NCBI RefSeq assembly: GCF_030272615.1 | Contig: NC_081413.1 | Coordinates: 23,190,501-23,254,500, forward strand | Length of the DNA: 64,000 nucleotides | Reading direction: 5' to 3' | DNA from: Cryptomeria japonica | Lineage: Eukaryota > Streptophyta > Pinopsida > Cupressales > Cupressaceae | Shown here: positions 36,501-46,833 of the stretch, one piece after another | Numbering within the stretch: the stretch's first letter is position 1 | Layout of the letters: each line of letters starts with the position of its first letter | The notes under the pieces: generated by a model | Database searches by the model: none | Told to the model about the DNA's origin: nothing | What the model saw: only the letters and a program-made list of their open reading frames with translations | Made by a program: the position numbers and the translations under genes

Positions 36501-37587
36501 GGCCCCCAGGGCTTGGTATGCCAAGATGGATTCCTTTCTACTCTCTGCAGGTTTCACCAGATGTCATTCCGATCCGAATGTCTACATTTTGCGACAGGAC
36601 GACTCTCACTTGATACTTGTGCTCTATGTTGATGACTTGATCATTACAGGGAGTACTTCATCCATCATTAGCAGGGTCAAATCTGCTTTGCATGACAGAT
36701 TTTCTATGACTGACTTGGGTCTTTTGCACTACTTTCTCGGGATTGAGATTTCACAGTCATCTTCCGGGATTACTCTATCGCAGCCCAAGTATGCTCTTGA
36801 TCTACTTGCACGCTTTCATATGGCTGATTGTAAGCCTGCCCCGACTCCCTTTCTTTCAGGAGTCAAGCTTGAGGCTCAGTGTTCTTCTCCACTAGTTGAT
36901 GCCACTTTGTATCGTCAGCTTGTGGGTAGTCTCATCTACTTGACTCATACACGCCCTGATATTTCATTTGCAGTTGGCATGGTTTCCCGCTTCATGCAGG
37001 AACCACATGAGCTTCATTGGAAAGCCACCAAACGCATTCTACATTACATCCAGGGTACACATCACTATGGGATTCACTATGCAGCAGGCACAGGACTTCG
37101 CTTGGTTGGTTACACAGACTCCGATTGGGCTGGCGATCTAGTTGATCGTAAGTCTACTTCTGGTTACAGTTTTCACCTTGGTTCGGGCCCCATTTGTTGG
37201 CAGAGCAAGAAGCAACATGCTATTGCTCTCTCTTCGACTGAGGCTGAGTATCGAGGGGCTGTTAACGCAGCGACTGAGACCATTTGGCTCCAGCAGATTC
37301 TCACAGAGTTTGGGTTTACTACTCCACGGCCGACAGTCCTATATTGCGACAATCAGAGTGCCATTGCCATCTCGAAGAACCCGGTCCAGCACCAGCGGAC
37401 CAAACACATCGAGATTCATATGCACTATATCCGAGAGCTCATCCAGGAGCAGGTCATTGATTTGCAGTATTGTTCTACAGCAGAGCAGGTTGCCGACATA
37501 TTCACCAAACCTTTCACCGAGAGTAAGTTCCAGCAGTTGCGAGCTCTCTTGGGGGTGCGGGATGTGTCATTAGGGGGGGTCAGCTGA
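33520..37587 (+). CDS. Ty1/copia Gag-Pol polyprotein, intact (1355 aa)
   Basis: It encodes all functions needed for copia retrotransposition. The ATG at 33520 (MSPNKFPPL) is chosen because the frame's extra 12 codons upstream have no ATG. Gag spans residues ~1-320, with zinc knuckle CAYCKKYGHDEHRC near 266. The aspartic protease motif WILDSGASYHM starts at 331. The integrase has a zinc-binding H near 466 (WHERFGHLNY), a CSGC pair and the D530-D593-E629 triad with the expected 35-residue D-E spacing. The RT contains MDVKSAFLHGDL and YVDD at 1036-1039. RNase H shows YTDSDW (D1200), E1241 in SSTEAEY and CDNQSAI (D1277). It has no stop or frameshift. The lineage within copia was not resolved by eye. 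Confidence 0.97.
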   Translation: MSPNKFPPLTPHNYASWKIKVWSKLMEKGLTHYIDGTITAPPDPKADPNAHLEWLTKNCMALGTLRKYVSDDLIFHIEKCKTIKEAWDMFQKLYGQVDEIRGYQIDNELTNLDPKNFDTIQDYVTKANELRAKLKDCGIDKKDAQLIFNLLDKLAPEYAAFVSSFQTHRLTVGSSYVMPSFEAFTEMLILEQSKLLNMGLLKSSKSKALVANQGNQGSQGKNSNKKKKQSKSQPQQEKGQSSSPSQGSQQSSSKKGTTPKKDKPTCAYCKKYGHDEHRCHAKQVDELTNLLKKNNINLPSAYTKKDSSSSSSQSKGKGQAFVAKTGSSQQWILDSGASYHMGSTKEQFSSLEPSKVPHIYIGDDTQVEVEGKGSVDMDDGTFENVLYVPNLSTNLLSIYQITHYGNGKKVEFTPDSVVVKELDDDALVAVGQVNDNSRLYSFSHFVTRSPSRALLTHSNSESKLWHERFGHLNYRYLQQLSTKDMVTGLPRISFSEGVCSGCSMGKHPEEKFDKEKTWRALEVLQLVHSDVAGPFPAPSFSKARYVLTFIDDYSRFTWVYFLIHKSEVFDRFQDFKARVEKQSGKVIKILRTDNGREYVNKRLEDFCTFEGIDLQHSVAYTPQQNGVAERKNRTLKEMASCMIHARSLDPAFWAEAISCATHIQNRVPHKALQGITPFEAWVGRKPIVRHFRVFGCPAWARIPPQKRKALEPQSRPCIFVGYPEGVKAYRLMDPTTHEVFIERSVHFEESSPSLASLPPPPSSIVDGDVSDSDDETPSTPTRRVTPPQGPFVVEVPHSPPPPRPRWARQTLESAGSLVGDPLDTRRTRSQHQDHPHAFIATASDPQTFREASGVPEWDHAMEEEYSSLMRNNTWDLVHLPKGRKMVRCKWIYRTKFAADGSVDKYKARLVAKGFSQVAGVDYTETFAPVAKMNSIRLTLAIAAAHGWAVHQMDVKSAFLHGDLDEEIYMEQPQGFIQDTSLVCRLRKSIYGLKQAPRAWYAKMDSFLLSAGFTRCHSDPNVYILRQDDSHLILVLYVDDLIITGSTSSIISRVKSALHDRFSMTDLGLLHYFLGIEISQSSSGITLSQPKYALDLLARFHMADCKPAPTPFLSGVKLEAQCSSPLVDATLYRQLVGSLIYLTHTRPDISFAVGMVSRFMQEPHELHWKATKRILHYIQGTHHYGIHYAAGTGLRLVGYTDSDWAGDLVDRKSTSGYSFHLGSGPICWQSKKQHAIALSSTEAEYRGAVNAATETIWLQQILTEFGFTTPRPTVLYCDNQSAIAISKNPVQHQRTKHIEIHMHYIRELIQEQVIDLQYCSTAEQVADIFTKPFTESKFQQLRALLGVRDVSLGGVS

Positions 37588-37853
37588 CTTCTCCTTCCTA
37601 TCTTATGGGGGGGACTTTTTCCTCTTTGAGGTTTTGTCCTTCTTCCTTGAGATTCTTTTGTACATTCATCTCTTTTTTGGGGGGGAGTTTTTTCCCACTG
37701 GGTTTTCTCCTTTTCTCCGTTTGTGAGAGATTGCATTGCATTGTTTTGCTTGCATTTGCATGTTGTACATGGGTACCTATCATGGCCTTGTAGCCGGGAC
37801 CCATCTTGCTTAGTTGCATTGTAGACTTAAGTGCATTCCCCTAAGTTGCACTT

Positions 37854-37862
37854 AAGGGGGGG
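37854..37862 (+). other. Polypurine tract
   Basis: AAGGGGGGG directly precedes the 3' LTR. The preceding GTTGCACTT is also conserved in the decayed relative at 45119-45134. Confidence 0.9.
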
Positions 37863-38341
37863 TGTTGGTGTAAATAATTATTCATCATGGATATTATTAC
37901 ACTTACTTAAGTTTACTTAGGATAATGCATTACATAGTAGTTTGGATATGAGACACTTGGGTGTTTGTACCTCATTGGGATAGTGTGTGTAGGAGAAATT
38001 CCACCTCTTATGGTGTTGATCTTGTTATTACACTATCATATCCACTTATTGTGGAGTGATAATTCCACCTTCGGTGGGTGATCCACCTCATGTGGAATAT
38101 TATATTATTTCTCCTACCTACCCACACCTATTTCCTACCTACCCTTGTTTCTCATTGAGCCACTTGTCATATTTGTGTGCTCATACATCCATATGGCCTT
38201 GCCTATATAAGCAGGCCTCTATTCATTGTATTGGTTAATCCAGTTGATCATTTTATATTGATGAGAATACAGTTTGTTCTTGTCATTCTATTGTCTCTTT
38301 TATGCTTTTCATTGTGCCCTTGATCTTGGCAAAATCCAACA
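37863..38341 (+). repeat. 3' LTR of the intact copia
   Basis: 479 bp, identical to the 5' LTR, followed by the ATTAT duplication at 38342-38346. Confidence 0.97.
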
Positions 38342-39276
38342 ATTATCTTAGCTTTCAACATCTTCTGAATTTCTAAGAGAATAGTACCTAACTTTTGAAG
38401 ATTATATACTGCCTTTATTTCTATTTGAAAGGCATTGTTCCAGACTTTAAAGGAATATCATGTTGTATTTCTTAAGGTTGGAAAGACTTTAGATCATCAT
38501 AAGAATATGCCAATACATCAATGTATTGGCACAACAATTGTATGAATTGTTCTTTTTCACTTATCCAGTACAACTGTTACCAATATTAACATATTTTGGA
38601 TCATCATCTAACCCAATATTGTACTTTTCATACCCCATAGCAACATCTGATGTTTCTTTATGTTTCTTTTTAATGTACTGAGCATGCATATCAAAAAAAA
38701 ATCTAGAGACACCAAACCTTTTGGGATCTTATTTCCTTTCAATTGTAGAGAACCTTCATCATGAAAGGAATCATTGCTAGCCATCGAGACAGAGCAATTA
38801 CTTCCCTCAAAATACAAGTTATTGAAACTATCACTAGTTTCCAGGAAATTAACAATCTGGTTATCATCATTAAATATTTTCCAGTCATCCCAATTATTTG
38901 GTACACTTGGCCTACGAATTAGCTCCGTGGAATACACATTTTGAGAAAATTCATTATGTGGGATCAAGAGAGTAGCAGACTAAGTAAATCTACTCTAGAA
39001 TTAAACTCTCTAGATACCATTGAAATTTTAAAAGCATCAAAACACTCAATGCTATCTCAAAAAAAACACTCAATGCTATCTCAAAATAAATTCAGGTAAT
39101 GTTTCAACTGGTCATTCTAGTTTGATAAATATTCCTCACTTGGCAAACTACCAACTCAGCATCCCCATGTGCATGGAGATTCTTGATACCTTTCTTACAA
39201 GCCACATTAATACCCAACAATAAAGACTCACATTCAGTTGTATTGTTGGTATTAAAAAATTGAATCTTGAATAAGG
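38342..39276 (-). pseudogene. Ty3/gypsy pol remnant: upstream half
   Basis: This continues the element at 29100-31321 across the copia insertion. Reading on the minus strand, it opens with an RNase H-like piece (GIKNLHAHGDAELVV, near 39200-39150). A linker follows with RRPSVPNNWDDWKIF and GNKIPKGLVSLD (38900-38700), then a pre-RT stretch with YSYDDLKSFQP (near 38500) that reads into the RT. A second RNase H upstream of RT matches a plant gypsy architecture I have seen in Tat-type polyproteins. Stops and frameshifts show it is dead. No gag or 5' LTR was recognised further on. Confidence 0.78.
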
Positions 39277-40696
39277 AAAGATTTCACCAAACCCCATTAA
39301 CTTTGTGTTTGTAAACAATGTTTCAATCTACTAAGGAGATCTTTTTCTTCCTTTACATTCCACCATAAGAACCTTCTTTGAATTTGCTCAAGTTTTGAAG
39401 TGATGTTCTTGGAAATAGAAAATAAGGAGAGAGGATACATGACATATATTTCTACGAGTTTTTAATTTAGCTAGAAAAGCTTTATTATTTACTCTAATTG
39501 ATTTATTACTTAATATGTTTTGTTTATTTTAATTTAGAATTATTTAATTATTGATTCTATGTACATTGTTTAGTTCTTCTAATCTGAAGTTATATTAAGA
39601 ATTATTTTATTTATCTAAAATTTACCTGATTTTACAATTATTTTAGAATTATTTAATTTTATTAAAAAAATATTTAATAACCATTTTAATTACTTTAATA
39701 AATCTTTGAAATTGAGGGTATACATATTTAAAAACGTATAAATAAATTGTCTGGTTTTTAAGATTCATTTGTATCTAAGTAGGGATGAGAATGATTGGAT
39801 CAAGTAGATGAAGGACAAGGATCACTTTAGTTTGCATGAAGAAAGGAGATGCAAGCAATTAGAGGCTTGAGGACTTGAATGGAGGGATAGGATACACATA
39901 TGTGGATGGTTGAGGGGGAGGATTTGAATGGAGGGATAGGATACACATATGTGGATGGTTGAGGAGAGTATAAGTGGATTGTCAATATTGAACCTGAATA
40001 AAGGGTAGGGAAATAAAGGGTTTTTCTAATATTTTAGTGGAATTATTTATCATTTAATTTTTGAGGAGATGAATGTTTGTTAGTTTAATTGATTGGATAG
40101 AAATGTATCTAATTATTTAATGATGAAGAAAGGTTAAGGCAATTAATTATATGGTGAGAGGGGATCAGTTTGATTAATTAAATCGATATAACCATTAGAG
40201 GATAGATGATATGGTTAATCAAATAATTTTATTTAATTAATTAATGGAGATATGGTGCAAGATTATTGATGAAATGTTAAAATGTTAGGTTAAAATGTGG
40301 AAGTAAATTTTAAGTGCATTTACACATAATATAAAAATATATCCACCAACAAGATAATATTAAAATCTACATCTTAAAAAATCATTCATACTAGCAATAT
40401 TCAATTACATAAATGTGAAATAACTCATAACAACATTGAAGTCAATAGATGGACAAAATCACATATCAAATTGAAAACAATGAAGCTAAAACACTACTAA
40501 CACCAAATATAAAGAAGCCCTCACATGCACATAAATCTAGGCACATAATTCATATGCCTCAACAACAATCCACTCGAATATCATTATGATTGAAATAAAA
40601 TATATATATAAATCCAATATATATATATATATATAACATCATCAACAAGTATAATTTAATACAAAATACAAAAATAAAAAATAAAGAAGCATATAG
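39277..40696. other. AT-rich DNA with small tandem repeats
   Basis: No gene was recognised. It contains two 49-bp units (TTGAATGGAGGGATAGG...) starting at 39875 and 39924, and a (TA)n run near 40620. Confidence 0.6.
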
Positions 40697-40759
40697 TGTA
40701 AGTTATAAACGAGCAAAGAAAGATATATAATTAATACAAAATAGCAGAAAGCCAATAAC
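40697..40759 (-). repeat. Left LTR of short element, part 1
   Basis: 63 bp matching 55114-55176 with two differences. The match continues at 52862, beyond the CACTA insertion. Confidence 0.9.
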
Positions 40760-40783
40760 CACTAGTACATTCGGGTCAAAATT
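40760..40783. repeat. CACTA left terminal inverted repeat
   Basis: CACTAGTACATTCGGGTCAA and the following bases are inverted relative to 52839-52861, with several mismatches. The first 13 bases also match the isolated terminus ending at 8031. Confidence 0.88.
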
Positions 40784-40958
40784 TCGACGGCAAATCGTCG
40801 AAATTCTGACATAATTTCGTTGCACTACCGACAAAAAAGGTCATTGAAAACTTTGTGTCGGAAGACTATCCTTGTGGTCGTCGCAATTCTGACATCACCT
40901 CCAACCTTTCCGATAGCTGCCATGGATGCTCATACCCCGAAAGAATACCATCACGATC

Positions 40959-41198
40959 TCGGCCTATCATCGGAATTATGACTCCAAAGGGTAAAATTCT
41001 GACAGAGGAGTGTCGTCGGATGTACAGCATCCTCATCAGAACTCTCCTGGATGTTGTGCATCTGACGGCACTCCTCTGTCAGAATTTTAGCCTTTGGCAA
41101 TGGCCTCTAGGAGAGTTCCGATGAGGATGCTATGCATCCGACGGCACTCCTCTGTCAGAATTTTACCCTTTGGAGTCGGAATTCCAACGATAGGCCGA
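40959..41198. repeat. Subterminal foldback in the CACTA element
   Basis: The left arm 40959-41052 (TCGGCCTATC...) and right arm 41105-41198 (...GATAGGCCGA) form a ~94-bp inverted repeat with few mismatches and a loop of about 52 bp. The loop holds another copy (41058-41097) of the motif at 41134-41173, giving three copies of a 40-bp block with TCTGACAGAGGAGTG. This fits clustered subterminal repeats, and a transcript would fold into a long hairpin. Confidence 0.85.
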
Positions 41199-41229
41199 TT
41201 TTTTGAAAAAAAAATAATAATAGAAAAAG

Positions 41230-41410
41230 ATTGACATTGGTATCTCTCTTCTATCTCTCTTCTCTATCCCTCTCTACTATCTCTCTTCTCTCTCCCCTCT
41301 CTAGGTCTCTTTCTCCATCCCTCTCTTCTTCTCTCCCTCTCTACTTCTCTTTCTCTACCCTCTCCAGGTCATTATCTCTTCCTCTCACCCTCTCTCTCTC
41401 TCTCACCTCT
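41230..41410. repeat. Polypyrimidine (TCTC)n-like tract
   Basis: Irregular TCTCTCTTCTCTATCCC-type repeats. The Leu/Ser-rich frame across it is a translation of the tract. Confidence 0.8.
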
Positions 41411-42204
41411 ATAGGTCTCACCTTCCATTCCTTCATCATTACCCATGTTGTCAAGTTGCAAGATATTTCCCAAAGTACTTGGTTGCTAGGGTTGATTTGC
41501 TTAAGTGTTGGAGTCGGAGTTAGATGAGACCTGCATGATTAAGCTATATTAAGTGATCAAGTCACCAAGATCTCAATTGTAAATATGACTAGGTTCTAGG
41601 GTTTGAGGGTAGCATAGGTCAAGATTGAGGTATGGTGGTCAAGAATTACCTTCCAATGACAAAAGACATCCAAATGATGAAGAATGAAGGTGATGAACTC
41701 AAAGAAGTTTGGAGGAGATAATTTGACTAAGTTAAAATTTTGTTTAAGTCATGGTCATGATACTAGCTTGCTCATCAAGAGCAATTTGTGCGAATGAACC
41801 CTAGAAATGTGCCCATGCTAGAGAAGCAAGAATTCCAATAAAACCTAAGGCAATGCTAGTAAGGGGTCAAAATTAAAAAATTAGGGTACAAAAATCAAAA
41901 TTTGGCTAAGTCGAGATGTTGCTCAAGGATGACCTAAATCATGGAGTGTAAACCAATCATGAAACATGAGAATGGATAGGTCTTGACCCAAGCAATGTAA
42001 GTCCCCCTTGTGATTCTAGCAGATATCACATCACAATCATTGAGTCTATCTGCAATATAAAGTCAAGACTTGACTATTGGAATCTTGGAGTCATCCCATT
42101 TGATCACGTAGTTTAGCACTTGGGAGGATTTTGTTCAAGAGAGGATAGAATACTTAGTATTTTATTTTGTGTTGCATAGTGCATAAAAAACACATCAACA
42201 GAAA

Positions 42205-42345
42205 CTATTGAAAGGTTTGGTTAAAGCCTTCAAATCACAATCTCTACGAGAAGCTATCAAGAGTGCCCAAAATTTGGAAACTTTAGTATCCAAGAACATA
42301 ATTCATAAGGCACCACTTTTAGAGCAACCAAAGAAGCCTATCAAT
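42205..42345 (+). pseudogene. Gypsy gag C-terminal fragment
   Basis: About 45 codons (LVKAFKSQSLREAIKSAQNLE...) resemble the end of gypsy gag, where helices of this kind precede the zinc knuckle. The match breaks off where copia-like LTR sequence begins near 42337. Confidence 0.5.
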
Positions 42346-45300
42346 GTAATATTTTATTTACCTTGGATATATTTTATCCTAAGTGTGATATTCCACTATT
42401 AAAAAGCTTAATTAGGTAATATTTTTACTTAGGTAGAATAAGATAATGAGTTGCACATTCTCCTTCTTTGATTGAGATTCTACTTTTTCCTTGTCACAAA
42501 TTTGGAAAATTGGATAAGCAATTTCTTTTTTTGGTTTTCTACCTCTTCATGATCCTCATGGATTTGGAATCTTGGAAGCTATATATTTTTAGGTTTTTCC
42601 TCGATTAAAATATCAAATGAAACTATTGTGAGCTTTCATATCTTAACATACCAAGGGCTTAAGTTTGGGGATGACAGGGGGATGACGAAGGGGGCGGGGT
42701 GGGATGCAAATATATATACAACTTAAAAAATTAATTATAAAAGGATGTGTATAGAATAAGTATAACAACTGTAAATAAAACTTTGCCACACTATGTAAAT
42801 TTTACAATAAACATTAAAAATATGTCAATGATTGCATTGAAATTTGAACATTAACAATGGTGGTAGAGTTTTGGAACTTTGGGAACAAACTAAGAATAAG
42901 TATAAGAATTGCAAATGAAACTTTGGCATACTAAGTGTTTAAACTAGTCAACATAAAAAAAATGGAAACGATTGCATTAACAATAAGAATGGTGGGTAGA
43001 GGTTTGGGGTCAATGGGTAGTGCCCCTTGTGGGGGGTTTGGGGCAGAGCCCCCATCAAGGTTAGGGGGCATTGCCAAACCTTTAATACGGATGACATTTT
43101 CACAATAATTTCACCATTTTTGTTTAGAATTGGAGTTTCTAATTGGGGGCTATGGGAGACTCATAGGCATCCTCAAGATGGTCAAGAGACTCCTTGGAGT
43201 CCCTAGGACATCCCTAAGTGGTGCAGCAAGGGGATGTTTCCCCTAAGTATTGCATCCTGAAAAAATAGGGATTTTGGAGGGGGGAAGGGGTCCCCATGTT
43301 TCAATGGTTTCAAAAGATTCTAAGTTTTTTTTTTATCTTGTCATAACAAAATGTACTCCTCTTGCATCCTTGGATGATTTGAAAATTGAAAACAATTTGA
43401 CAAGAAAAAACTAACTTCTAAAGTTTAGACTTAGTTTTCTTTTTTTATCCAAGTCACTACAACACTTCAATGATCAAAGTAGCTTTTTTTTGGTGGTTTT
43501 GAAGCATCCAAAAGGCTTGAGAAATTCAATATTATCTTTCATTCCACCAAAATTGGAGATCAAGAAGCATGCTCACAAACAAGGATTTGTTTGTAACTTA
43601 AGGCAATCAACTAGTTTTTGGGGCATTTTCAGGTCTAAAGAACCTACCATTGTGTCAAAAAGGCCCATAAGACCCCATTTTCATCTAAAACTTGTCTCTT
43701 TTGGTCGTAGAAGCATTTAAGGAAAAAAAAAATCACACAACCAATGATATGCCTATACCATACATATTTGAGTTAAAATAAAAATAAAAAATTGACAAGA
43801 TTTGGAGACCATTGAACAATTTGGGAGATTGCTAATACATACACTCAATTTATAAAGTCTCAATTTGATGTACTTAATCTTCGAGAGGCCTATACAAAAG
43901 CATTTTGTAATTGCGAACTAAGATAAATTTCCATTTTTGGCAGTTTTCATCATGGATTACGGTATTAAATTCCAACATTCTATTGTCAAGATAAATTCAG
44001 AGAACCATTTGTACTCGAAACAAGGGATAGTGAAAAATTACATTATGTAGGATCTCCTACCCTATCTCATTGAATTCATTCCTACACCAAGTGACTATGA
44101 ACAAAAGCATAGGTATTTAACAACAATGACATGGTCCATGGACTAGTGATCCTCCTCTTGATACTCCGTCTACAAATGAGAACATCTCTTATACATGTTG
44201 CTACTTCAAAATTAAAAGTTGCTTCTTCTAGAACTTTCCATGATTCTTTGCAATAGGATTATATGTCTTCTAGATTCACCCCACTAGGACACATTCCTAT
44301 CAAGCATCTTTACTTTTTTGAAAAGTAGACCACATTTCAGATCTAGATGACACCATAATGACTTTGATTTCCTCTTGCAAGATATTCCTCCATCATGTAT
44401 TGCTTCATCGAAGTTCAAATTTGCTTCTTCAAGGGCTCTCAATGATTCTCTATATAGGATTCTTCGTGTCTATGAGATCCACTTCATTGGGAGGCCTACT
44501 TAAACATTTCACATCTGTTTGTGGACTCTCACCTTTCAAATATTGATGAAACAATTGAGAATATTTGTCTTCTCATTGATGACAATGCCCATCGAGTTAC
44601 ATCGTCTCCCATTGTAAATTCACTTGTTCTATCCCCACCATATCATGCAACATGACACATTCTATTTCACATTAACTAAGGTCTCACACTTCAATGATTG
44701 TAGTCCCTGAATCTTCTATGGAACAATCACAGGTTAACATCAACATCAAGACACATGAGTCGCTTCAAAAACCATACATCTGAATTCCTTTCTACATTCC
44801 ACTTGAATGGGAATTCAACAATTTGACAACTCAAGATTTCCATATTGTGAAAGGAAGGTGCATCATTTGTTGCAAATGAACCTACTACAACATTCACCAT
44901 TCAACATTTTGCATTGCTTTTCTCTCTTCTTTGTGGAGGCACCAACTTTAGGGGATGGGGTGGGTCTATATTATCCTTCACATATGTCACTTGGGATGGA
45001 GTTTTGTCCTATGGATTTTCTAGTCTCTACTTCGAGAGGGTACACTCTCTTTATAATTTGGGGTTATTTCATATTTTACATGGATACCTAACCTTGTGAC
45101 CCATTTCTTCTTACCTCAATTGCACTTAAGGGGGTGTGCCAATGTACCATTTTATTCACCAAGTGGATATGTTTTATCGTAAGTATGATATTGCATTTGT
45201 TTGTTTAGTTTACTTAAGTAATTTCTTTTAACTTGAGATAATGACTTGCACATTCTCCTTCTTTCATAGGATTATGTTTTTTTCCTTATCCTCAAAAATT

Positions 45301-45440
45301 TGGAAACTTGGATAAACAATTCCTTGTCTTTTGGTTTTCTATCTCATCCTCATCTTCATCCTCATGGATTAAAAATCTTGGATATCGAGTGAAGATATTG
45401 TGAACTTTTTCATTTTCTCTCTTATGAAATCAACTATGTT
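42337..45440 (+). mobile_element. Decayed copia relative of the intact element
   Basis: Two related ~310-bp blocks (about 42337-42660 and 45135-45440) share GATATGTTTTATC-AAGT-TGATATT-CA and TTGCACATTCTCCTTCTTT. The right block is preceded by GCACTTAAGGGGG (45122-45134), and the DNA before it parallels the 3' non-coding region of the intact copia (ACATGGATACCTA near 45078). The interior has no readable pol. LTR ends at the inner sides are not clear. Confidence 0.6.
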
Positions 45441-46193
45441 ATGCTATTTTGATTTTATTATCATTTATATTTAACAATTTTAAAAATGTTATTACTTACA
45501 TTAATTTCTAGGTTAATATTTATTTTGTAGATTCTAATAGAATTGAATACCATACCCAAACAATATCTAGTATGAACTAGTTAGTTACAGGCTAGGTTCC
45601 AAGCGTACTTGGTAACACAATTTTTGAGCTTGTGTTTGTTTATGATTTAACGATTGATGCATCTAGCTTTGCTGCGCATCTACTTTGAATACAATGAGAG
45701 GGTGATTTTGTCTAAGCCAAGAGACCCTTCTATCTAATATCACCCAAGAAAGATACTGATATTTTACCTTGGAAATGTAAGCCTTTTGTAAGTATAATTC
45801 AATGAATTGTGATAATAACTTAAAATGAAGTGAATTAAAATTTGATTGAGTTCCCCATTGTATTTTAACAAATCACCTAGGAAGATGTTCGTTCCTAACA
45901 ATTTCCAATTCTCTTTCCAAAAGGATGAAAAAGAAGAGAAAGGAACTAATTAATGTTGGGATAGAATTTAGAAGACCTATGTTTTGTGTCTGAAAGCTAC
46001 TAGCCTAGAGAGCATGGAAACAATCTGAAGTCATCGGAGAGAGTTTCAATTCTATCTCCAGAAATTATGTCCAGTACTCTTGTATTGAATTTTTAAATCC
46101 TTCTAAGTTTAAATGTTCACGAGGAAACTCTAAAATTTTAATAAAATACATAAATGAAAACCAATTTTGTTTTCGTCAGAATACTTTTGAAAA
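45441..46193. other. Non-coding DNA inside the CACTA element
   Basis: No feature was recognised. It may include the remainder of the transposase-associated gene remnant in unreadable form. Confidence 0.4.
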
Positions 46194-46833
46194 TCACATC
46201 ACCTCAGTAATTGAACTGTAATAATAACCTTCAAGTTCACCAACAACAATACAGCAGAGACGAGTTGTTTGGGAGCCTTTGTAAAGGGGCTCATATGCCT
46301 TCTCAAGAAGAGGTAAATCATGAACATCAAGGTCATCCTGATCATTATGATCAACTGTGCTAGTACTAAATGTGTCATGGATCAATGTATTTGTACCATC
46401 ATCTTCAATTGTGTTTTCTGGTGCATGATCATCATCTTCCATGGGATCATTATCTTCAGCTTCGATATTCACACCTCCAAGTTCCTCCACTTCGAAAACC
46501 ATATTCTTCAGGTTGTGTTGGTCCATATCATGTGCCCTGGGGTGCTCAACCTATATAAAAATGATCAACATAAATAAACCATGATCATGATCTAATTATC
46601 AAGTGATTTCTTATGTATATAAATTGTTAAAATGATATAATGAACAACTTACCAGTGGATGATAATCATGACCCCCTTCAATGTTTCTTAGTTGTTTTGA
46701 TTAGAAGTCTTCTAGTCTTTAAGCCCTTACAAATTTTGCAGGGACAATAATATTTCCCATCACCTTTTCTTTTCAAGTTAGACCATAATCTAGCAATTGT
46801 CTCCTTATTTTGTTCTTCATTGATATTATCTGA
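46194..46833 (-). pseudogene. CACTA (En/Spm-type) transposase-associated gene remnant
   Basis: Exon 1 starts at the ATG at 46833 (MSDNINEEQNKETIAR) and contains the Cys pair CPCKICKG followed by basic residues and KKH, then a stop caused by a small indel; the following HDYHPL is in another frame. A GTAAGT donor near 46653 and a TTTATATAG acceptor near 46553 bound a ~100-bp intron. Exon 2 reads VEHPRAHDMDQ, a long Asp/Glu-rich linker, and PLLEKAYEPLYKGSQTTRLC, a motif typical of the region before the catalytic domain in plant CACTA transposases. The catalytic domain itself is missing. Its position inside the CACTA termini fits a relic of the element's own gene. Confidence 0.65.

Larger units (their letters stand above)
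31322..38341 (+). mobile_element. Intact Ty1/copia retrotransposon (7020 bp)
   Basis: It has two identical 479-bp LTRs (TGTTGG...CCAACA), a perfect ATTAT target duplication, a tRNA-iMet primer site, a single open polyprotein and a polypurine tract. All features of an autonomous element are present and unbroken. It is inserted in opposite orientation into the RT region of an older gypsy element. The leader between primer site and ORF is long (1.7 kb) and partly very GC-rich. No envelope-like frame follows pol. Confidence 0.97.

Noticed and set aside
41231-41527. 98-codon Leu/Ser-rich frame
   Set aside because: Translation of a TCTC-rich tract inside the CACTA element.
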